A stretch of 8,021 bases of DNA. Source: Actinomycetes bacterium (GTDB lineage: Bacteria > Actinomycetota > Actinomycetes > Actinomycetales > Demequinaceae). The position numbers and the translations under genes are program-made. The stretch is from positions 1 through 8,021 of the forward strand of contig JAEYUX010000111.1 of NCBI GenBank assembly GCA_023432235.1, given 5' to 3'. Each line of letters begins with the position of its first letter. Within the stretch, counting starts at the first letter, position 1. Of this stretch, positions 1-7,159 are shown one piece after another. The notes under the pieces are model-generated. The model saw only the letters and a list, made by a program, of their open reading frames with translations, was not told where the DNA came from and did no database searches.

Positions 1-591
1 CTCATTCCGTTTGGGTCGGTGGACCCCCACCGCGAGGACGCGCTCGATCGCGTCAACCGCCTCATCGAGGACTACGGCGTGCGCGGTTTCAAGTTCCACC
101 CCACCGTCCAAAACTTCGACCCCTCCGAAGAACGCTGGTACCCGCTCTACGACGCAATGCAGTCCGCTGGTGTTGTGGCGCTGTTCCACACGGGCCAGAC
201 GGGCATCGGCGCCGGCACTCCAGGGGGATCCGGGCTTCGCATTGGCCTGTCCCGCCCCGTCCTCCTCGAACCAGTCGCCGCCGACTTCCCCGCGCTCCAG
301 GTGGTGATGGCCCACCCCTCGGTGCCGTGGCAGGACGAGGCCCTCGCGCTCGCCGTCCACAAGAGCAATATGTGGATCGACCTCTCCGGCTGGAGCCCCA
401 AGTACTTCCCCGCCGAACTTGTCCGCTACGCCAACACGATGCTGAAAGACCGCGTGCTCTTTGGCACCGACTTCCCACTGCTCACCCCCGAGCGGTGGCT
501 CCGCGACATCGACACCACTGACCTCAAGGACGAGGTGAAGCCCGGCATTTTGCGCGACAACGCCGTCCGCTTGCTTGGCCTCAGCTCGTAA
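1..591 (+). CDS. Amidohydrolase 2 / ACMSD-type metal-dependent hydrolase or decarboxylase, 5' truncated
   Basis: The reading frame is open from base 1, so the true start lies left of the window; the GTG at 19 is internal. The visible 196 residues form the C-terminal part of a TIM-barrel amidohydrolase. In order, counted from base 1, they show FKFHP (30-34), FHTG with His63, a strand ending VMAHP with His105, and LFGTDFPL with Asp156, the usual last metal or catalytic Asp of this superfamily. The N-terminal HxH metal site would be upstream. The family includes aminocarboxymuconate-semialdehyde decarboxylase, gamma-resorcylate decarboxylase and lactone hydrolases such as LigI, all acting on ring-derived acids in the cytoplasm. 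Which reaction applies here cannot be told. It is followed after 40 bp by a hydratase gene on the same strand with no convincing terminator, so it probably belongs to the same catabolic operon. Confidence 0.85.
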   Translation, partial: LIPFGSVDPHREDALDRVNRLIEDYGVRGFKFHPTVQNFDPSEERWYPLYDAMQSAGVVALFHTGQTGIGAGTPGGSGLRIGLSRPVLLEPVAADFPALQVVMAHPSVPWQDEALALAVHKSNMWIDLSGWSPKYFPAELVRYANTMLKDRVLFGTDFPLLTPERWLRDIDTTDLKDEVKPGILRDNAVRLLGLSS

Positions 592-617
592 CAGCACGTT
601 TTTCCCACGACATCAAC

Positions 618-623
618 GGAGGA
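618..623 (+). promoter_or_regulatory. Ribosome binding site deciding the MaoC start
   Basis: GGAGGA lies 8 nt before the ATG at 632. The frame stays open upstream to 575, but that longer start would overlap the end of the amidohydrolase gene and has no comparable site, so 632 is chosen. Confidence 0.75.
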
Positions 624-631
624 CCCACCCC

Positions 632-1084
632 ATGACCACCACCATCGCGTACGCCGATATCGCTGGACTCGCGGGCACCGACCTGGGCTGGAGCGACTGG
701 CTCGAGATCACGCAGGAGCGCATCAACACGTTTGCCGACGCTGCGGATGACCACCAGTGGATTCACACCGACCCCGAAAGGGCGAAGGACGGACCCTTCG
801 GCGCACCCATCGCACACGGCTTCCTCACGCTGTCTCTTGCGGTCCCTTTCTGGACGGAACTGCTTGACGTCGAGGGCGTCACCACCAAGGTCAACTACGG
901 CCTCGACAAGGTGCGGTTTATCTCCCCCGTCCCCGCCGGTTCGCGCGTGCGGATGAATGCCGTCATCGCGGAGGTTGAGGAAGTGAAGGGCGGCTACCAA
1001 CTGGTGGTCGACCAGACCATCGAAGTGGAAGGGTCCTCGAAGCCTGCCGTTGCGGCGCGCGGCCTCTACCGCTTCTATGCGTAA
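632..1084 (+). CDS. MaoC-family (R)-specific enoyl-CoA hydratase
   Basis: A 150-residue single hot-dog-fold protein. It carries the hydratase-2 signature D40-HQWI-H45-TDPERA, in which Asp40 and His45 are the expected catalytic dyad, followed by the conserved FGAPIAHGFLTLSL segment (56-69). These proteins hydrate trans-2-enoyl-CoA to (R)-3-hydroxyacyl-CoA and work as homodimers in the cytoplasm. Length and motifs recall the mycobacterial Rv0130/HtdZ and rhizobial NodN-like group; this resemblance is recalled, not computed. It sits 40 bp after the amidohydrolase and 46 bp before the CoA synthetase on the same strand, so it probably acts on a CoA thioester made by that ligase. Its exact substrate is unknown. 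It could instead serve general fatty-acid metabolism. Confidence 0.9.
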   Translation: MTTTIAYADIAGLAGTDLGWSDWLEITQERINTFADAADDHQWIHTDPERAKDGPFGAPIAHGFLTLSLAVPFWTELLDVEGVTTKVNYGLDKVRFISPVPAGSRVRMNAVIAEVEEVKGGYQLVVDQTIEVEGSSKPAVAARGLYRFYA

Positions 1085-1130
1085 TTACTAGGCAATACAC
1101 CGTTCGACCACGGCGCAATGGAGGGCCATG

Positions 1131-2645
1131 ATGAACGACGAGGGTATTGGCACGTGGGTGGCGCGCAGGCGACTGCGCTCCCGTGCGCACGTCGCGATCA
1201 TTTGCGACGACGTTGTCCTCACCTATGAACAGTTTGCGGACCGTGCCGACGCTGTCGCTGCCGGTCTCGCGGCGCACGGTATCGAGCCGGGCGATCGGGT
1301 GGCGTACTTTGGCGAGAACAGCCCGGAGTTCTTGTCCGTCCTGTTCGGCTCCGCGATTCGGGGAGCGGTCTTCGTCCCGATCAACACGCGCCTCGCTGTG
1401 CCGGAAATCGCTCACGTGCTCCGCGACTCAGGCGCGCGCGTGCTCATTCACGACGGCATCCCGGCGGAGCGGCTCGAGGCGATTGCCTCGCACATCGAAG
1501 TCGCGGCAATCCTCGATATCGCCGGCGACGACCGCAACCTTTTCGAGCCGTCTTCCTGGCCCGTCCCCGCGCCCGTCAAGGTCAGGGGCGCCGACCCCGC
1601 CGCCATCATCTACACGTCAGGCACCACTGGCCGGGCCAAGGGAGCCGTGCTCACCCACGCCAACCTCGCGGCAGTGTCAATCAACTGCATCATCGACTAC
1701 GGCGTCACGTCGCATGATGTCGCGCTCATGATCTCTCCGCTGTTCCACGTGGCGTCTCTTGGCATGGGGGCGTTGCCGGTGGTCCTCAGTGGAGGAACAC
1801 TCGTTGTCGAGCGGGGCTTTGAGGCAGGACGGGCACTTGCTCAGATTGAACGCCACAAGGTGACGATGCTGAGTGGCGTGCCGACCACGTTCCAGTTGAT
1901 GGCCGACCATCCCAATTGGGCAACTACCGACCTGTCATCTCTCAACAAGCTCACTTGCGGCGGTTCACCGGCGCCGATGCGCATCATCGAGGCCTATGAG
2001 GCACGCGATCTGCGGTTCTCCCAGGGCTACGGGATGACTGAGGCATGCCCCGGCGTCACCGCTCTATCCGCCGCCATGACCCGCGAGAAGCAAGGCAGCG
2101 TCGGCCTCCCCCACTTCTTCACCCATGTGCGCGTGACGACGGAGGGCGGCCTTCCCGCCGCAGTTGGCGAGGTGGGCGAGATCGAGATTCAAGGCCCCAA
2201 CGTGTTCGCTGGCTATCACGACGCTCCTGCAGCGACCGCGGAAGCGTTCACTGAGGACGGCTGGTTCCGTACGGGTGATCTGGGGTATCTGGATCACGAC
2301 GGCTACCTGTTCATCGCAGGCCGAGCCAAAGACATGATCATTTCCGGCGGAGAGAACATCTACCCCGCCGAGGTTGAAGAGGTGATCAGCGAGATTCCAG
2401 GCGTCACTGGCTCTGCGGTGATCGGCGTGAAGGATGAGAAGTGGGGCGAGGTCCCGTGGGCCATCGTCACGCTTGCCGAAGGTGCCACCGTCACCGCTGA
2501 TGACGTGAACGCCCATCTCGACGGCCGCCTCGCGCGGTACAAGCTGCCCAAGAACGTCGTCTTTGTTGACGCCTTGCCTCGCACGGCGCTCGGCAAGGTC
2601 CGCAAGGTGGAGTTGCGCGAACAGTTCGAAAACGCCACCGCTTAG
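1131..2645 (+). CDS. Acyl/aryl-CoA synthetase (AMP-binding, ANL superfamily)
   Basis: A 504-residue full-length adenylate-forming ligase that should activate a carboxylic acid with ATP to an acyl-AMP and then a CoA thioester. All core motifs are present: the phosphate loop YTSGTTGRAKGA (161-172), YGMTE (300-304), WFRTGDLG (378-385), the hinge GRAKDM (397-402), SGGENIYP (405-412) and RTALGKVRK with the catalytic Lys489. Two adjacent ATGs exist at 1128 and 1131. GGAGGG at 1120-1125 leaves only 2 nt before 1128 but 5 nt before 1131, so 1131 is preferred. The substrate class (medium-chain, cyclic or aromatic acid) cannot be read from the sequence. It is the last gene of the left operon, and its TAG overlaps the stop of the convergent PaaX gene by 4 bp. 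Function as a CoA ligase is secure; substrate is not. Confidence 0.93.
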   Translation: MNDEGIGTWVARRRLRSRAHVAIICDDVVLTYEQFADRADAVAAGLAAHGIEPGDRVAYFGENSPEFLSVLFGSAIRGAVFVPINTRLAVPEIAHVLRDSGARVLIHDGIPAERLEAIASHIEVAAILDIAGDDRNLFEPSSWPVPAPVKVRGADPAAIIYTSGTTGRAKGAVLTHANLAAVSINCIIDYGVTSHDVALMISPLFHVASLGMGALPVVLSGGTLVVERGFEAGRALAQIERHKVTMLSGVPTTFQLMADHPNWATTDLSSLNKLTCGGSPAPMRIIEAYEARDLRFSQGYGMTEACPGVTALSAAMTREKQGSVGLPHFFTHVRVTTEGGLPAAVGEVGEIEIQGPNVFAGYHDAPAATAEAFTEDGWFRTGDLGYLDHDGYLFIAGRAKDMIISGGENIYPAEVEEVISEIPGVTGSAVIGVKDEKWGEVPWAIVTLAEGATVTADDVNAHLDGRLARYKLPKNVVFVDALPRTALGKVRKVELREQFENATA

Positions 2646-3451
2646 CTGAGACTGCGCGCGAGCTCGCGCTCGGAATCCGGGATGAACTCATTGCGGCGCA
2701 TCCGAAAGATCTCGGCGGACTCGTCGGCTGGCCATCCCGGCCCCACAAATGCGGGAGGTAAGCCGGGGTCCGCGCGTAGGAGCGCGAGCCAGTCCGCGAC
2801 AAGTGCGGTGCGACACGTGAGTGCTGGCGTTGCTCCGACCGGCTCAGGAGGCTCTCGCCACACGTCAGCAAATGCCTCGTGATGGGCGCGAATCCCCTCG
2901 AGATCCCACGCCGCACCCACGCCGGAGTCCATCTCGAAGCCATCGATCGCATGCGCGTGGAACGCGGTGAGCGCGCCGTACGGCAGTTCGGGCTTGAGGG
3001 GCTGGAGTGCCTTGGTGAGGTCAACGAGACCCGGCGCAAGCCACAGCCCATCGCGTAGCGGCGCAAAACCTGCCCACGTGAGGCTCGCGCGCAAGCGGTG
3101 ACGCAGCGTGCGTTGGCCTTCTGGGACGCTGAATGTGACAAGCGTCCAGCCGTCACCTTGAGGCACAAATGGATTGTCGCGATTCACGCGCCCCGCTGCC
3201 TCGTGAAGCACGTCAATGCCCGCCTGCGACAGGCCGTATGCGATACCCCTGCCCTTGCGCACGCTCATGAGAATGCCGCGATCGGCCATGCGGTTGAGTG
3301 TGGCGCGCGTGGTGGCAGGGGCAACCCCTACACCGCTCAAGACATCAAGGAGCAGCGGTGCAGGCACGGGAACGTCGACGCGGTCAACGACCACGTCTCC
3401 ATAGAACGCAAGCAAGAGTTGGGCTGGCTTGCGTTGGCGCATGTGCCTCAT
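2642..3451 (-). CDS. PaaX-family transcriptional regulator
   Basis: A 269-residue protein with the three-part PaaX layout. An N-terminal winged helix (about 10-78) contains TTRATLNRMADRGIL and ends RKGRGIAYGLS. A central Cas2-like ferredoxin-fold domain begins WTLVTFSVPEGQRTLRHRLRASLTWAGFAPLRDGLWLAP (102-140). A C-terminal domain includes ADWLALLRADPGLPPAFVGPGWP (219-241). The best-studied PaaX represses phenylacetate genes and is released by phenylacetyl-CoA, so family members often sense an aryl-CoA. It starts 12 bp after the ATPase stop, so it is probably co-transcribed as the last gene of the importer operon. No strong ribosome site precedes the ATG at 3451, and a second in-frame ATG lies at 3442. 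The ligand is unknown. A CoA product of the convergent synthetase is an attractive inference. Confidence 0.9.
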   Translation of the reverse strand: MRHMRQRKPAQLLLAFYGDVVVDRVDVPVPAPLLLDVLSGVGVAPATTRATLNRMADRGILMSVRKGRGIAYGLSQAGIDVLHEAAGRVNRDNPFVPQGDGWTLVTFSVPEGQRTLRHRLRASLTWAGFAPLRDGLWLAPGLVDLTKALQPLKPELPYGALTAFHAHAIDGFEMDSGVGAAWDLEGIRAHHEAFADVWREPPEPVGATPALTCRTALVADWLALLRADPGLPPAFVGPGWPADESAEIFRMRRNEFIPDSERELARSLS

Positions 3452-3463
3452 CCGTGTCGGTTG

Positions 3464-4261
3464 CTACGAAGCCCGGACTGCCTCGCCACGCTTGGCCCGC
3501 TGCACCTGCTGGTACACGTGCGTGCGCAGCTCGGTGAAGCGCGGCAATGCGCGCGTGGAAATCTGATCGCGGTCCGGCGACAGGTCAACCGTGATGTCTT
3601 CTTGTACCCACGTGGGTGAACTCGACAACACGACGACGCGCTCGCCCAGGTATACCGACTCGTCAATGTCGTGCGTGACAAAGAGGATCGACATGCCACG
3701 GTCACGGTGGAGAGCGCGAACCAAGTCCTCAAGGTCAGCGCGAGTCTGAGCGTCAACCGCAGCGAAGGGCTCGTCCATGACGAGAACTTCCGGACGGTAT
3801 GCAACGGCACGCGCGATCGCGACACGTTGCTGCATGCCGCCTGAGAGCTGCCACGGGTAGCTGTCCTCTTTGCCGACAAGACCCACGGCCTCGATCGCAT
3901 CCGCGATGATGCGGTTGCGCTCGTCCTTCGGAAGCTTCTGGTGGCGCAAAGGCAATTCGACGTTGCCGCGCACCGTGAGCCATGGGTACAGGCTGCGCCC
4001 ATACTCCTGGAACACAACGGCCATGTTGCTTGGCGGCGCAGTCACCTCGGTGCCGTCAATACTGACTGTGCCCGCCGTCGGCTTTAGTAGCCCGGCAATG
4101 CACTTGAGGAGCGTTGTCTTGCCGCAGCCAGACGGCCCAACAATGCAGACAAGCTCGCCACGGTTCATCTCAAAGCTGATGTCACCGATCGCCTCGACCG
4201 AACCGGTCGAGGAGTCGTAGACCTTCTTGAGATTAGTGACGGTGAGTAGATTCTCAGCCAC
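3464..4261 (-). CDS. ABC importer ATPase, SsuB/TauB/nitrate class
   Basis: A 265-residue nucleotide-binding subunit that drives import by ATP hydrolysis on the inner face of the membrane. Visible motifs are Walker A GPSGCGKTT (42-50), Q-loop Gln85 in VVFQEYGRSLYPWLTV, signature LSGGMQQR (139-146), Walker B VLVMDEP (159-165), D-loop AAVD (167-170) and switch His197 in FVTHD. The YPWLTV stretch after the Q-loop is typical of the sulfonate/taurine/nitrate subfamily. The start is a GTG at 4261, supported by AAGGAG 7 nt upstream (4269-4274). It overlaps the end of permease 2 by 8 bp, implying coupled translation. As the only ATPase gene here, it is expected to form a homodimer that contacts both permeases. 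The PaaX gene follows after 12 bp. Confidence 0.95.
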   Translation of the reverse strand: MAENLLTVTNLKKVYDSSTGSVEAIGDISFEMNRGELVCIVGPSGCGKTTLLKCIAGLLKPTAGTVSIDGTEVTAPPSNMAVVFQEYGRSLYPWLTVRGNVELPLRHQKLPKDERNRIIADAIEAVGLVGKEDSYPWQLSGGMQQRVAIARAVAYRPEVLVMDEPFAAVDAQTRADLEDLVRALHRDRGMSILFVTHDIDESVYLGERVVVLSSSPTWVQEDITVDLSPDRDQISTRALPRFTELRTHVYQQVQRAKRGEAVRAS

Positions 4262-5081
4262 GTTCGATCTCCTTCACTCCGTGGTACCAGCGCAGCATGC
4301 GGCGCTCGACCATTCCAAAAATGAGTGCGAGCAATACGCCCACAAGGCCAAGCAACGCGATGCCGCTCCACATCTCGGCGACAAGGTAATTGCGTTGGAA
4401 GTACACGATGCGGTTACCGAGACCGGCCGATGTGTTCGACATCTCCGAGATCACCATGAGGATGAGCGCAATCGACATCGCCTGGCGGATTCCGGTCATG
4501 ATGCGCGGCATCGCGGCTGGCAGCACGAGGCTCCATAGGCGCTGGAACGGTGTGATCCGGAACGACCGTGCGGTCTCTTTCATCACCGAGTCCGTACCGC
4601 GCACTCCATCAATAGTGTTGAGCAGAACCGGCCACACCGCACCGAGCACAATGATGATCACCTTGGTCGAGTCCGTGGCTCCCAAGATCACGGTGATGAC
4701 GGGGATCATGACGGGCGGCGGGATCGCGCGGAAGAACTCAAAGATCGGCTCGACGAGTTCGCGCAACGGGCGGAACAGACCAACAAGCGTGCCAACCGCA
4801 ATTCCAAGCGCAATCGAGGCGAGGATGCCGACGCCAAGGCGAGAAAGGCTTGGCACCACGTCGGTGAAGAAGGACTCGCCGATCCACGTGTCGACGAACG
4901 CCTCGACAAGCTCCGTAGGCGTGGGGAAGAACTTCGGTTGCGTCGCCGTCGCCCACAGGGCCCACAAACCGACAAGTGCGAGAGGCAAACCAAAGGCGTA
5001 GAGGGTGCTTTCCCCCATCCGCGCCCACAGGCCACGCTTGCGACGAGTCCGGGGAACCTTGACCGTGGTCACTTCGCTCAT
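4254..5081 (-). CDS. ABC importer permease 2 (SsuC/TauC-like)
   Basis: A 275-residue inner-membrane permease of the binding-protein-dependent transport class. A basic cytoplasmic N-terminus (10-20) precedes about six hydrophobic segments, roughly at 28-46, 84-103, 122-136, 139-157, 200-213 and 237-257. The cytoplasmic coupling (EAA) loop is recognisable as ETARSF-R175-ITPFQRLWSLVLPAAMP (169-191), but the position normally held by glycine is Arg175. Permease 1 keeps that Gly. The start ATG at 5081 overlaps the permease 1 TGA in an ATGA arrangement, and a very strong GGGGAGGAGG (5086-5095) lies 4 nt upstream. The two permeases probably pair as a heterodimer around one substrate path; the substrate is not identifiable. 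Confidence 0.93.
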   Translation of the reverse strand: MSEVTTVKVPRTRRKRGLWARMGESTLYAFGLPLALVGLWALWATATQPKFFPTPTELVEAFVDTWIGESFFTDVVPSLSRLGVGILASIALGIAVGTLVGLFRPLRELVEPIFEFFRAIPPPVMIPVITVILGATDSTKVIIIVLGAVWPVLLNTIDGVRGTDSVMKETARSFRITPFQRLWSLVLPAAMPRIMTGIRQAMSIALILMVISEMSNTSAGLGNRIVYFQRNYLVAEMWSGIALLGLVGVLLALIFGMVERRMLRWYHGVKEIERG

Positions 5082-5878
5082 GACGCCTCCTCCCCGCGAA
5101 CTGACTCATGCCAGCGGAGCACGTACCTCTCGATCGAGCGGAACACCATGTTGACAAGGAGGCCCAGTAGGCCGGTGACAATGACGAGCGCGTAAACCTC
5201 GACATACTTGGCACCCGACTGCGCAAACACGATGCTGCGGCCGATGCCCGGGTTGCCGATGAACATTTCTGCTGTGATGGCGAGGATGAGCGCAACGGTG
5301 GCGGCGAGTCGAATACCGGTCATCAAATACGGCAGCGCCGTGGGGAACACGAGGCTGCGGAAGCGGGACACGCGCGAAAGACCAAAACTGCGAGCGGTGT
5401 CGCGGGCCACGGTGTCAACGTCTGCAACGCCGTACAGCACCTGCACAAACACCTGCCAGAAGCTCGCGTACACAATGATGATGAGCGCCGCTTGCATTTG
5501 GTAGCCATACAAGAGGATGGCGAGCGGGATGAGCGCGACCGACGGAATGGGGCGCAAGAACTCGACAACGGTGTGCGTTGCGCGGCGCAGAATCGGAACG
5601 AGACCGATGACCGTGCCAAGGAGGACCGCCGCCAAGGTGGCGATCGTCAAACCGATCACCCATGAGCGCATCGTGGTGCCGATGTCCCCCCACAGGTCGC
5701 CGGTGCCGAGGTCCCGTCCAAGCTGAGCGAGGGTTGACGTGGCGTTAGGAAAGTAGCGGTCGTCGACAAGGCCGATCGCGGGCGCTGCCTGCCACATCAG
5801 GAGGAAGATCGCAACGCCCGTTGCCCCAAGGATCAACGGCCGGGGGCTGCGAACTGTGCGAGAAGTAGTCATTGCCAT
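5078..5878 (-). CDS. ABC importer permease 1 (SsuC/TauC-like)
   Basis: A 266-residue inner-membrane permease with about six hydrophobic segments, near 14-31, 72-96, 108-124, 128-150, 188-206 and 226-246. Its coupling loop DTARSFG166LSRVSRFRSLVFPTALP (160-183) matches the EAA motif with the conserved Gly and the closing Pro. It is related to but clearly different from permease 2, so the pair is not a recent duplication. The ATG at 5878 is used here; a second in-frame ATG lies at 5872, and neither has a good ribosome site. It begins 67 bp after the binding-protein stop, and that gap holds a strong hairpin. Likely role: half of the transmembrane channel of the importer encoded by this operon. 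Confidence 0.93.
   Translation of the reverse strand: MAMTTSRTVRSPRPLILGATGVAIFLLMWQAAPAIGLVDDRYFPNATSTLAQLGRDLGTGDLWGDIGTTMRSWVIGLTIATLAAVLLGTVIGLVPILRRATHTVVEFLRPIPSVALIPLAILLYGYQMQAALIIIVYASFWQVFVQVLYGVADVDTVARDTARSFGLSRVSRFRSLVFPTALPYLMTGIRLAATVALILAITAEMFIGNPGIGRSIVFAQSGAKYVEVYALVIVTGLLGLLVNMVFRSIERYVLRWHESVRGEEAS
5086..5095 (-). promoter_or_regulatory. Strong ribosome binding site for permease 2
   Basis: On the - strand this reads GGGGAGGAGG, ending 4 nt before the ATG at 5081. It lies inside the end of permease 1, so it can start permease 2 translation independently as well as by coupling through the ATGA overlap. Confidence 0.7.
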
Positions 5879-5908
5879 CGTGTCTGAGGATCGTAGTCCG
5901 GAGACGAC

Positions 5909-5939
5909 GACGGCGGGGTGCTACGTGCACCCCGCCGTC
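5909..5939 (-). repeat. Perfect 13-bp inverted repeat between binding-protein and permease genes
   Basis: GACGGCGGGGTGC (5909-5921) and its exact complement (5927-5939) flank a 5-nt loop. In the operon transcript this is a very stable GC-rich hairpin starting 6 nt after the binding-protein stop codon. No run of U follows in either direction, so it does not look like a standard intrinsic terminator. A 3' stabiliser or partial attenuator, giving more binding protein than permease, is the usual role for such hairpins in ABC operons; this role is inferred. Confidence 0.8.
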
Positions 5940-5945
5940 ATACGC

Positions 5946-6947
5946 CTACTGTTGCTTGACGAGCCGGCCGAAGTCGGGCTTCGCGGGAAGAACGCCGAAG
6001 TCGACAGCCATGCCGGAGAGGGCATCGAGCTGGTCCACGTCGATCACCCAGTTGAACGTGGGCAACGTGATGCCTGCCGCCGCAGCGTCGGGGATCTCAA
6101 GGTTCTTGGCGATTGCCGCACGAACCTTGTCCTCGTTGGCGTTGGCCCACTCAAGAGCCTCTTCCATGGCGGCCGAATACTGCGCCACCATCTGGGCGTT
6201 GTTGTCCAGGTTGTCCTGAGTGGTGATGTTGGTCAGCACCGTCAGCCCCGGAATGGTCTCCTGGTAGGGGTGCATCACAATGAGGCCGCCGTCACCGGCA
6301 ACCATCGACATGAAGGGGTCGGGCGCCCATGCCGCGTCAATCGTGCCCGCGGCAAGCTGAGCCGGCACCTCCGGGAACGCGACCTCAACAAACTCGATCG
6401 TCGAAGGGTCGCCACCGGCGTCCTTGACGGCCTGCATGATGGTCACGTCACCCGCAGCACCCAGGGAGTTCACCGACACCCGCTTACCAGCGAGGTCGGC
6501 AGGGCCCGTAATGCCAGATGACTCGAGTGCGACAACTCCGTTGACGTCCTTGCCTGTGGCCTGGGAGTCCGCGTAGTCACCGATGATGACGATGCCGAGG
6601 TCCTGACCGTCTGCACGGAACGGACCGAACGGCTGGCCAATAGCGAAATCGATGTCACCGCTCAGCAGCGCAGGGATCGCCTGCGCGCCACCCTGGGCGG
6701 GCACAATCTCGATGTTGATGCCGTGGTCGGCGAAGATGCCTTCTTCGATAGCCGCCCAAAGGGCGCCCGTCTCAGCAATGGGCAGTGCCGCCACGCGGAC
6801 GTCGTACGTCTCTTGCGTGGCCTGCGTTTCGGAGGTCGTGGGTTCTACGGGTGCGCTCGTTGTGGGCGACTCAGTAGATGAATTGGTGCATGCGCTGACC
6901 ACCAAAGCGATAGCGGCCGCGGATACGGCGGCGGAAACTCTCTTCAT
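5946..6947 (-). CDS. ABC importer substrate-binding lipoprotein (NMT1/SsuA-like)
   Basis: A 333-residue extracytoplasmic binding protein. MKRVS and a hydrophobic stretch end in the lipobox VSAC with Cys20 as the lipid-anchored residue. A Ser/Thr/Glu/Pro-rich linker (21-48) follows, then the type-2 periplasmic-binding fold. Motifs of the nitrate/sulfonate/taurine group include ETGALWAAIEEGIFADHGINIEIVPAQGG (59-87), ALLSGDIDFAIGQP (93-106), DLAGKRVSVN (151-160) and AAGTIDAAWAPDPF (199-212). The frame is open upstream to 6983, but AAGAGG lies 7 nt before the ATG at 6947 and the signal peptide begins there, so 6947 is chosen. It is the first gene of the importer operon and faces the IclR regulator. 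The ligand could be an aromatic acid, as for the phthalate importers of this class, but sulfonate, taurine or a thiamine precursor cannot be excluded. Confidence 0.94.
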   Translation of the reverse strand: MKRVSAAVSAAAIALVVSACTNSSTESPTTSAPVEPTTSETQATQETYDVRVAALPIAETGALWAAIEEGIFADHGINIEIVPAQGGAQAIPALLSGDIDFAIGQPFGPFRADGQDLGIVIIGDYADSQATGKDVNGVVALESSGITGPADLAGKRVSVNSLGAAGDVTIMQAVKDAGGDPSTIEFVEVAFPEVPAQLAAGTIDAAWAPDPFMSMVAGDGGLIVMHPYQETIPGLTVLTNITTQDNLDNNAQMVAQYSAAMEEALEWANANEDKVRAAIAKNLEIPDAAAAGITLPTFNWVIDVDQLDALSGMAVDFGVLPAKPDFGRLVKQQ

Positions 6948-6954
6948 CGAACAG

Positions 6955-6960
6955 CCTCTT
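6955..6960 (-). promoter_or_regulatory. Ribosome binding site deciding the binding-protein start
   Basis: On the - strand this reads AAGAGG, 7 nt before the ATG at 6947. It rules in favour of the start that places a lipoprotein signal at the N-terminus over the longer frame from 6983. Confidence 0.7.
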
Positions 6961-7030
6961 TCCCGGTGATAGGTGCTCACCACTCCGAGTCGACTGTCGC
7001 TGAGAGGACTGTCCGTCCGCGAAGCGAATA

Positions 7031-7053
7031 TGTCTCACATCGTTGTGGTGACA
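7031..7053. promoter_or_regulatory. Imperfect dyad near the predicted importer start point
   Basis: TGTC-T-CACA (7031-7039) faces TGTG-GT-GACA (7044-7053): outer TGTC/GACA and inner CACA/TGTG arms with a one-base offset. It overlaps or lies just downstream of the inferred start point of the importer operon, where a repressor would bind. It does not match the enterobacterial PaaX box as I recall it. The assignment as an operator is speculative. Confidence 0.3.
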
Positions 7054-7060
7054 CAGCCCC

Positions 7061-7090
7061 ATCGTTGAGCACCAAGGGTGCCATTGTCAA
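7061..7090 (-). promoter_or_regulatory. Candidate promoter of the importer operon
   Basis: On the - strand a perfect -35 TTGACA (7085-7090) is followed after 18 bp by AACGAT (7061-7066), a poor -10 matching 3 of 6 consensus bases. Transcription would begin near 7055, leaving a leader of about 107 nt before the binding-protein ATG. The weak -10 suggests dependence on an activator, if this is the promoter. Confidence 0.35.
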
Positions 7091-7098
7091 GGTATTGC

Positions 7099-7110
7099 TG
7101 ACGCCCGTCA
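7099..7110. promoter_or_regulatory. Perfect 12-bp palindrome TGACGCCCGTCA
   Basis: Five-base arms TGACG/CGTCA surround a 2-base centre. It begins 9 bp upstream of the inferred - strand -35, a position suited to an activator of the importer operon. The half TGACGGGC recurs in opposite orientation at 7161-7168, across the -35 of the + strand promoter. The binding protein is unknown; IclR and PaaX are the local candidates. Confidence 0.4.
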
Positions 7111-7159
7111 CAATGTTGTTAACTCGCTCAGCGAACGTATCTGAACGGGAGTGGCCTTG

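Noticed and set aside
599..603. T-run after the amidohydrolase stop as an intrinsic terminator
   Set aside because: No stable stem immediately precedes the five T bases, and the next gene follows with its own ribosome site 15 nt later.
2642..3451. Cas2-like domain in the PaaX protein as a sign of CRISPR
   Set aside because: PaaX regulators normally contain a Cas2-like fold; no repeat array or other cas gene is present.
4390..5001. + strand open frame of 203 residues across permease 2
   Set aside because: It is the antisense shadow of a permease with a clear coupling loop and membrane segments.
5856..6521. + strand open frame of 221 residues across the binding-protein gene
   Set aside because: It lies antisense to a gene with clear lipoprotein and NMT1 motifs; long antisense frames are common in high-GC DNA.
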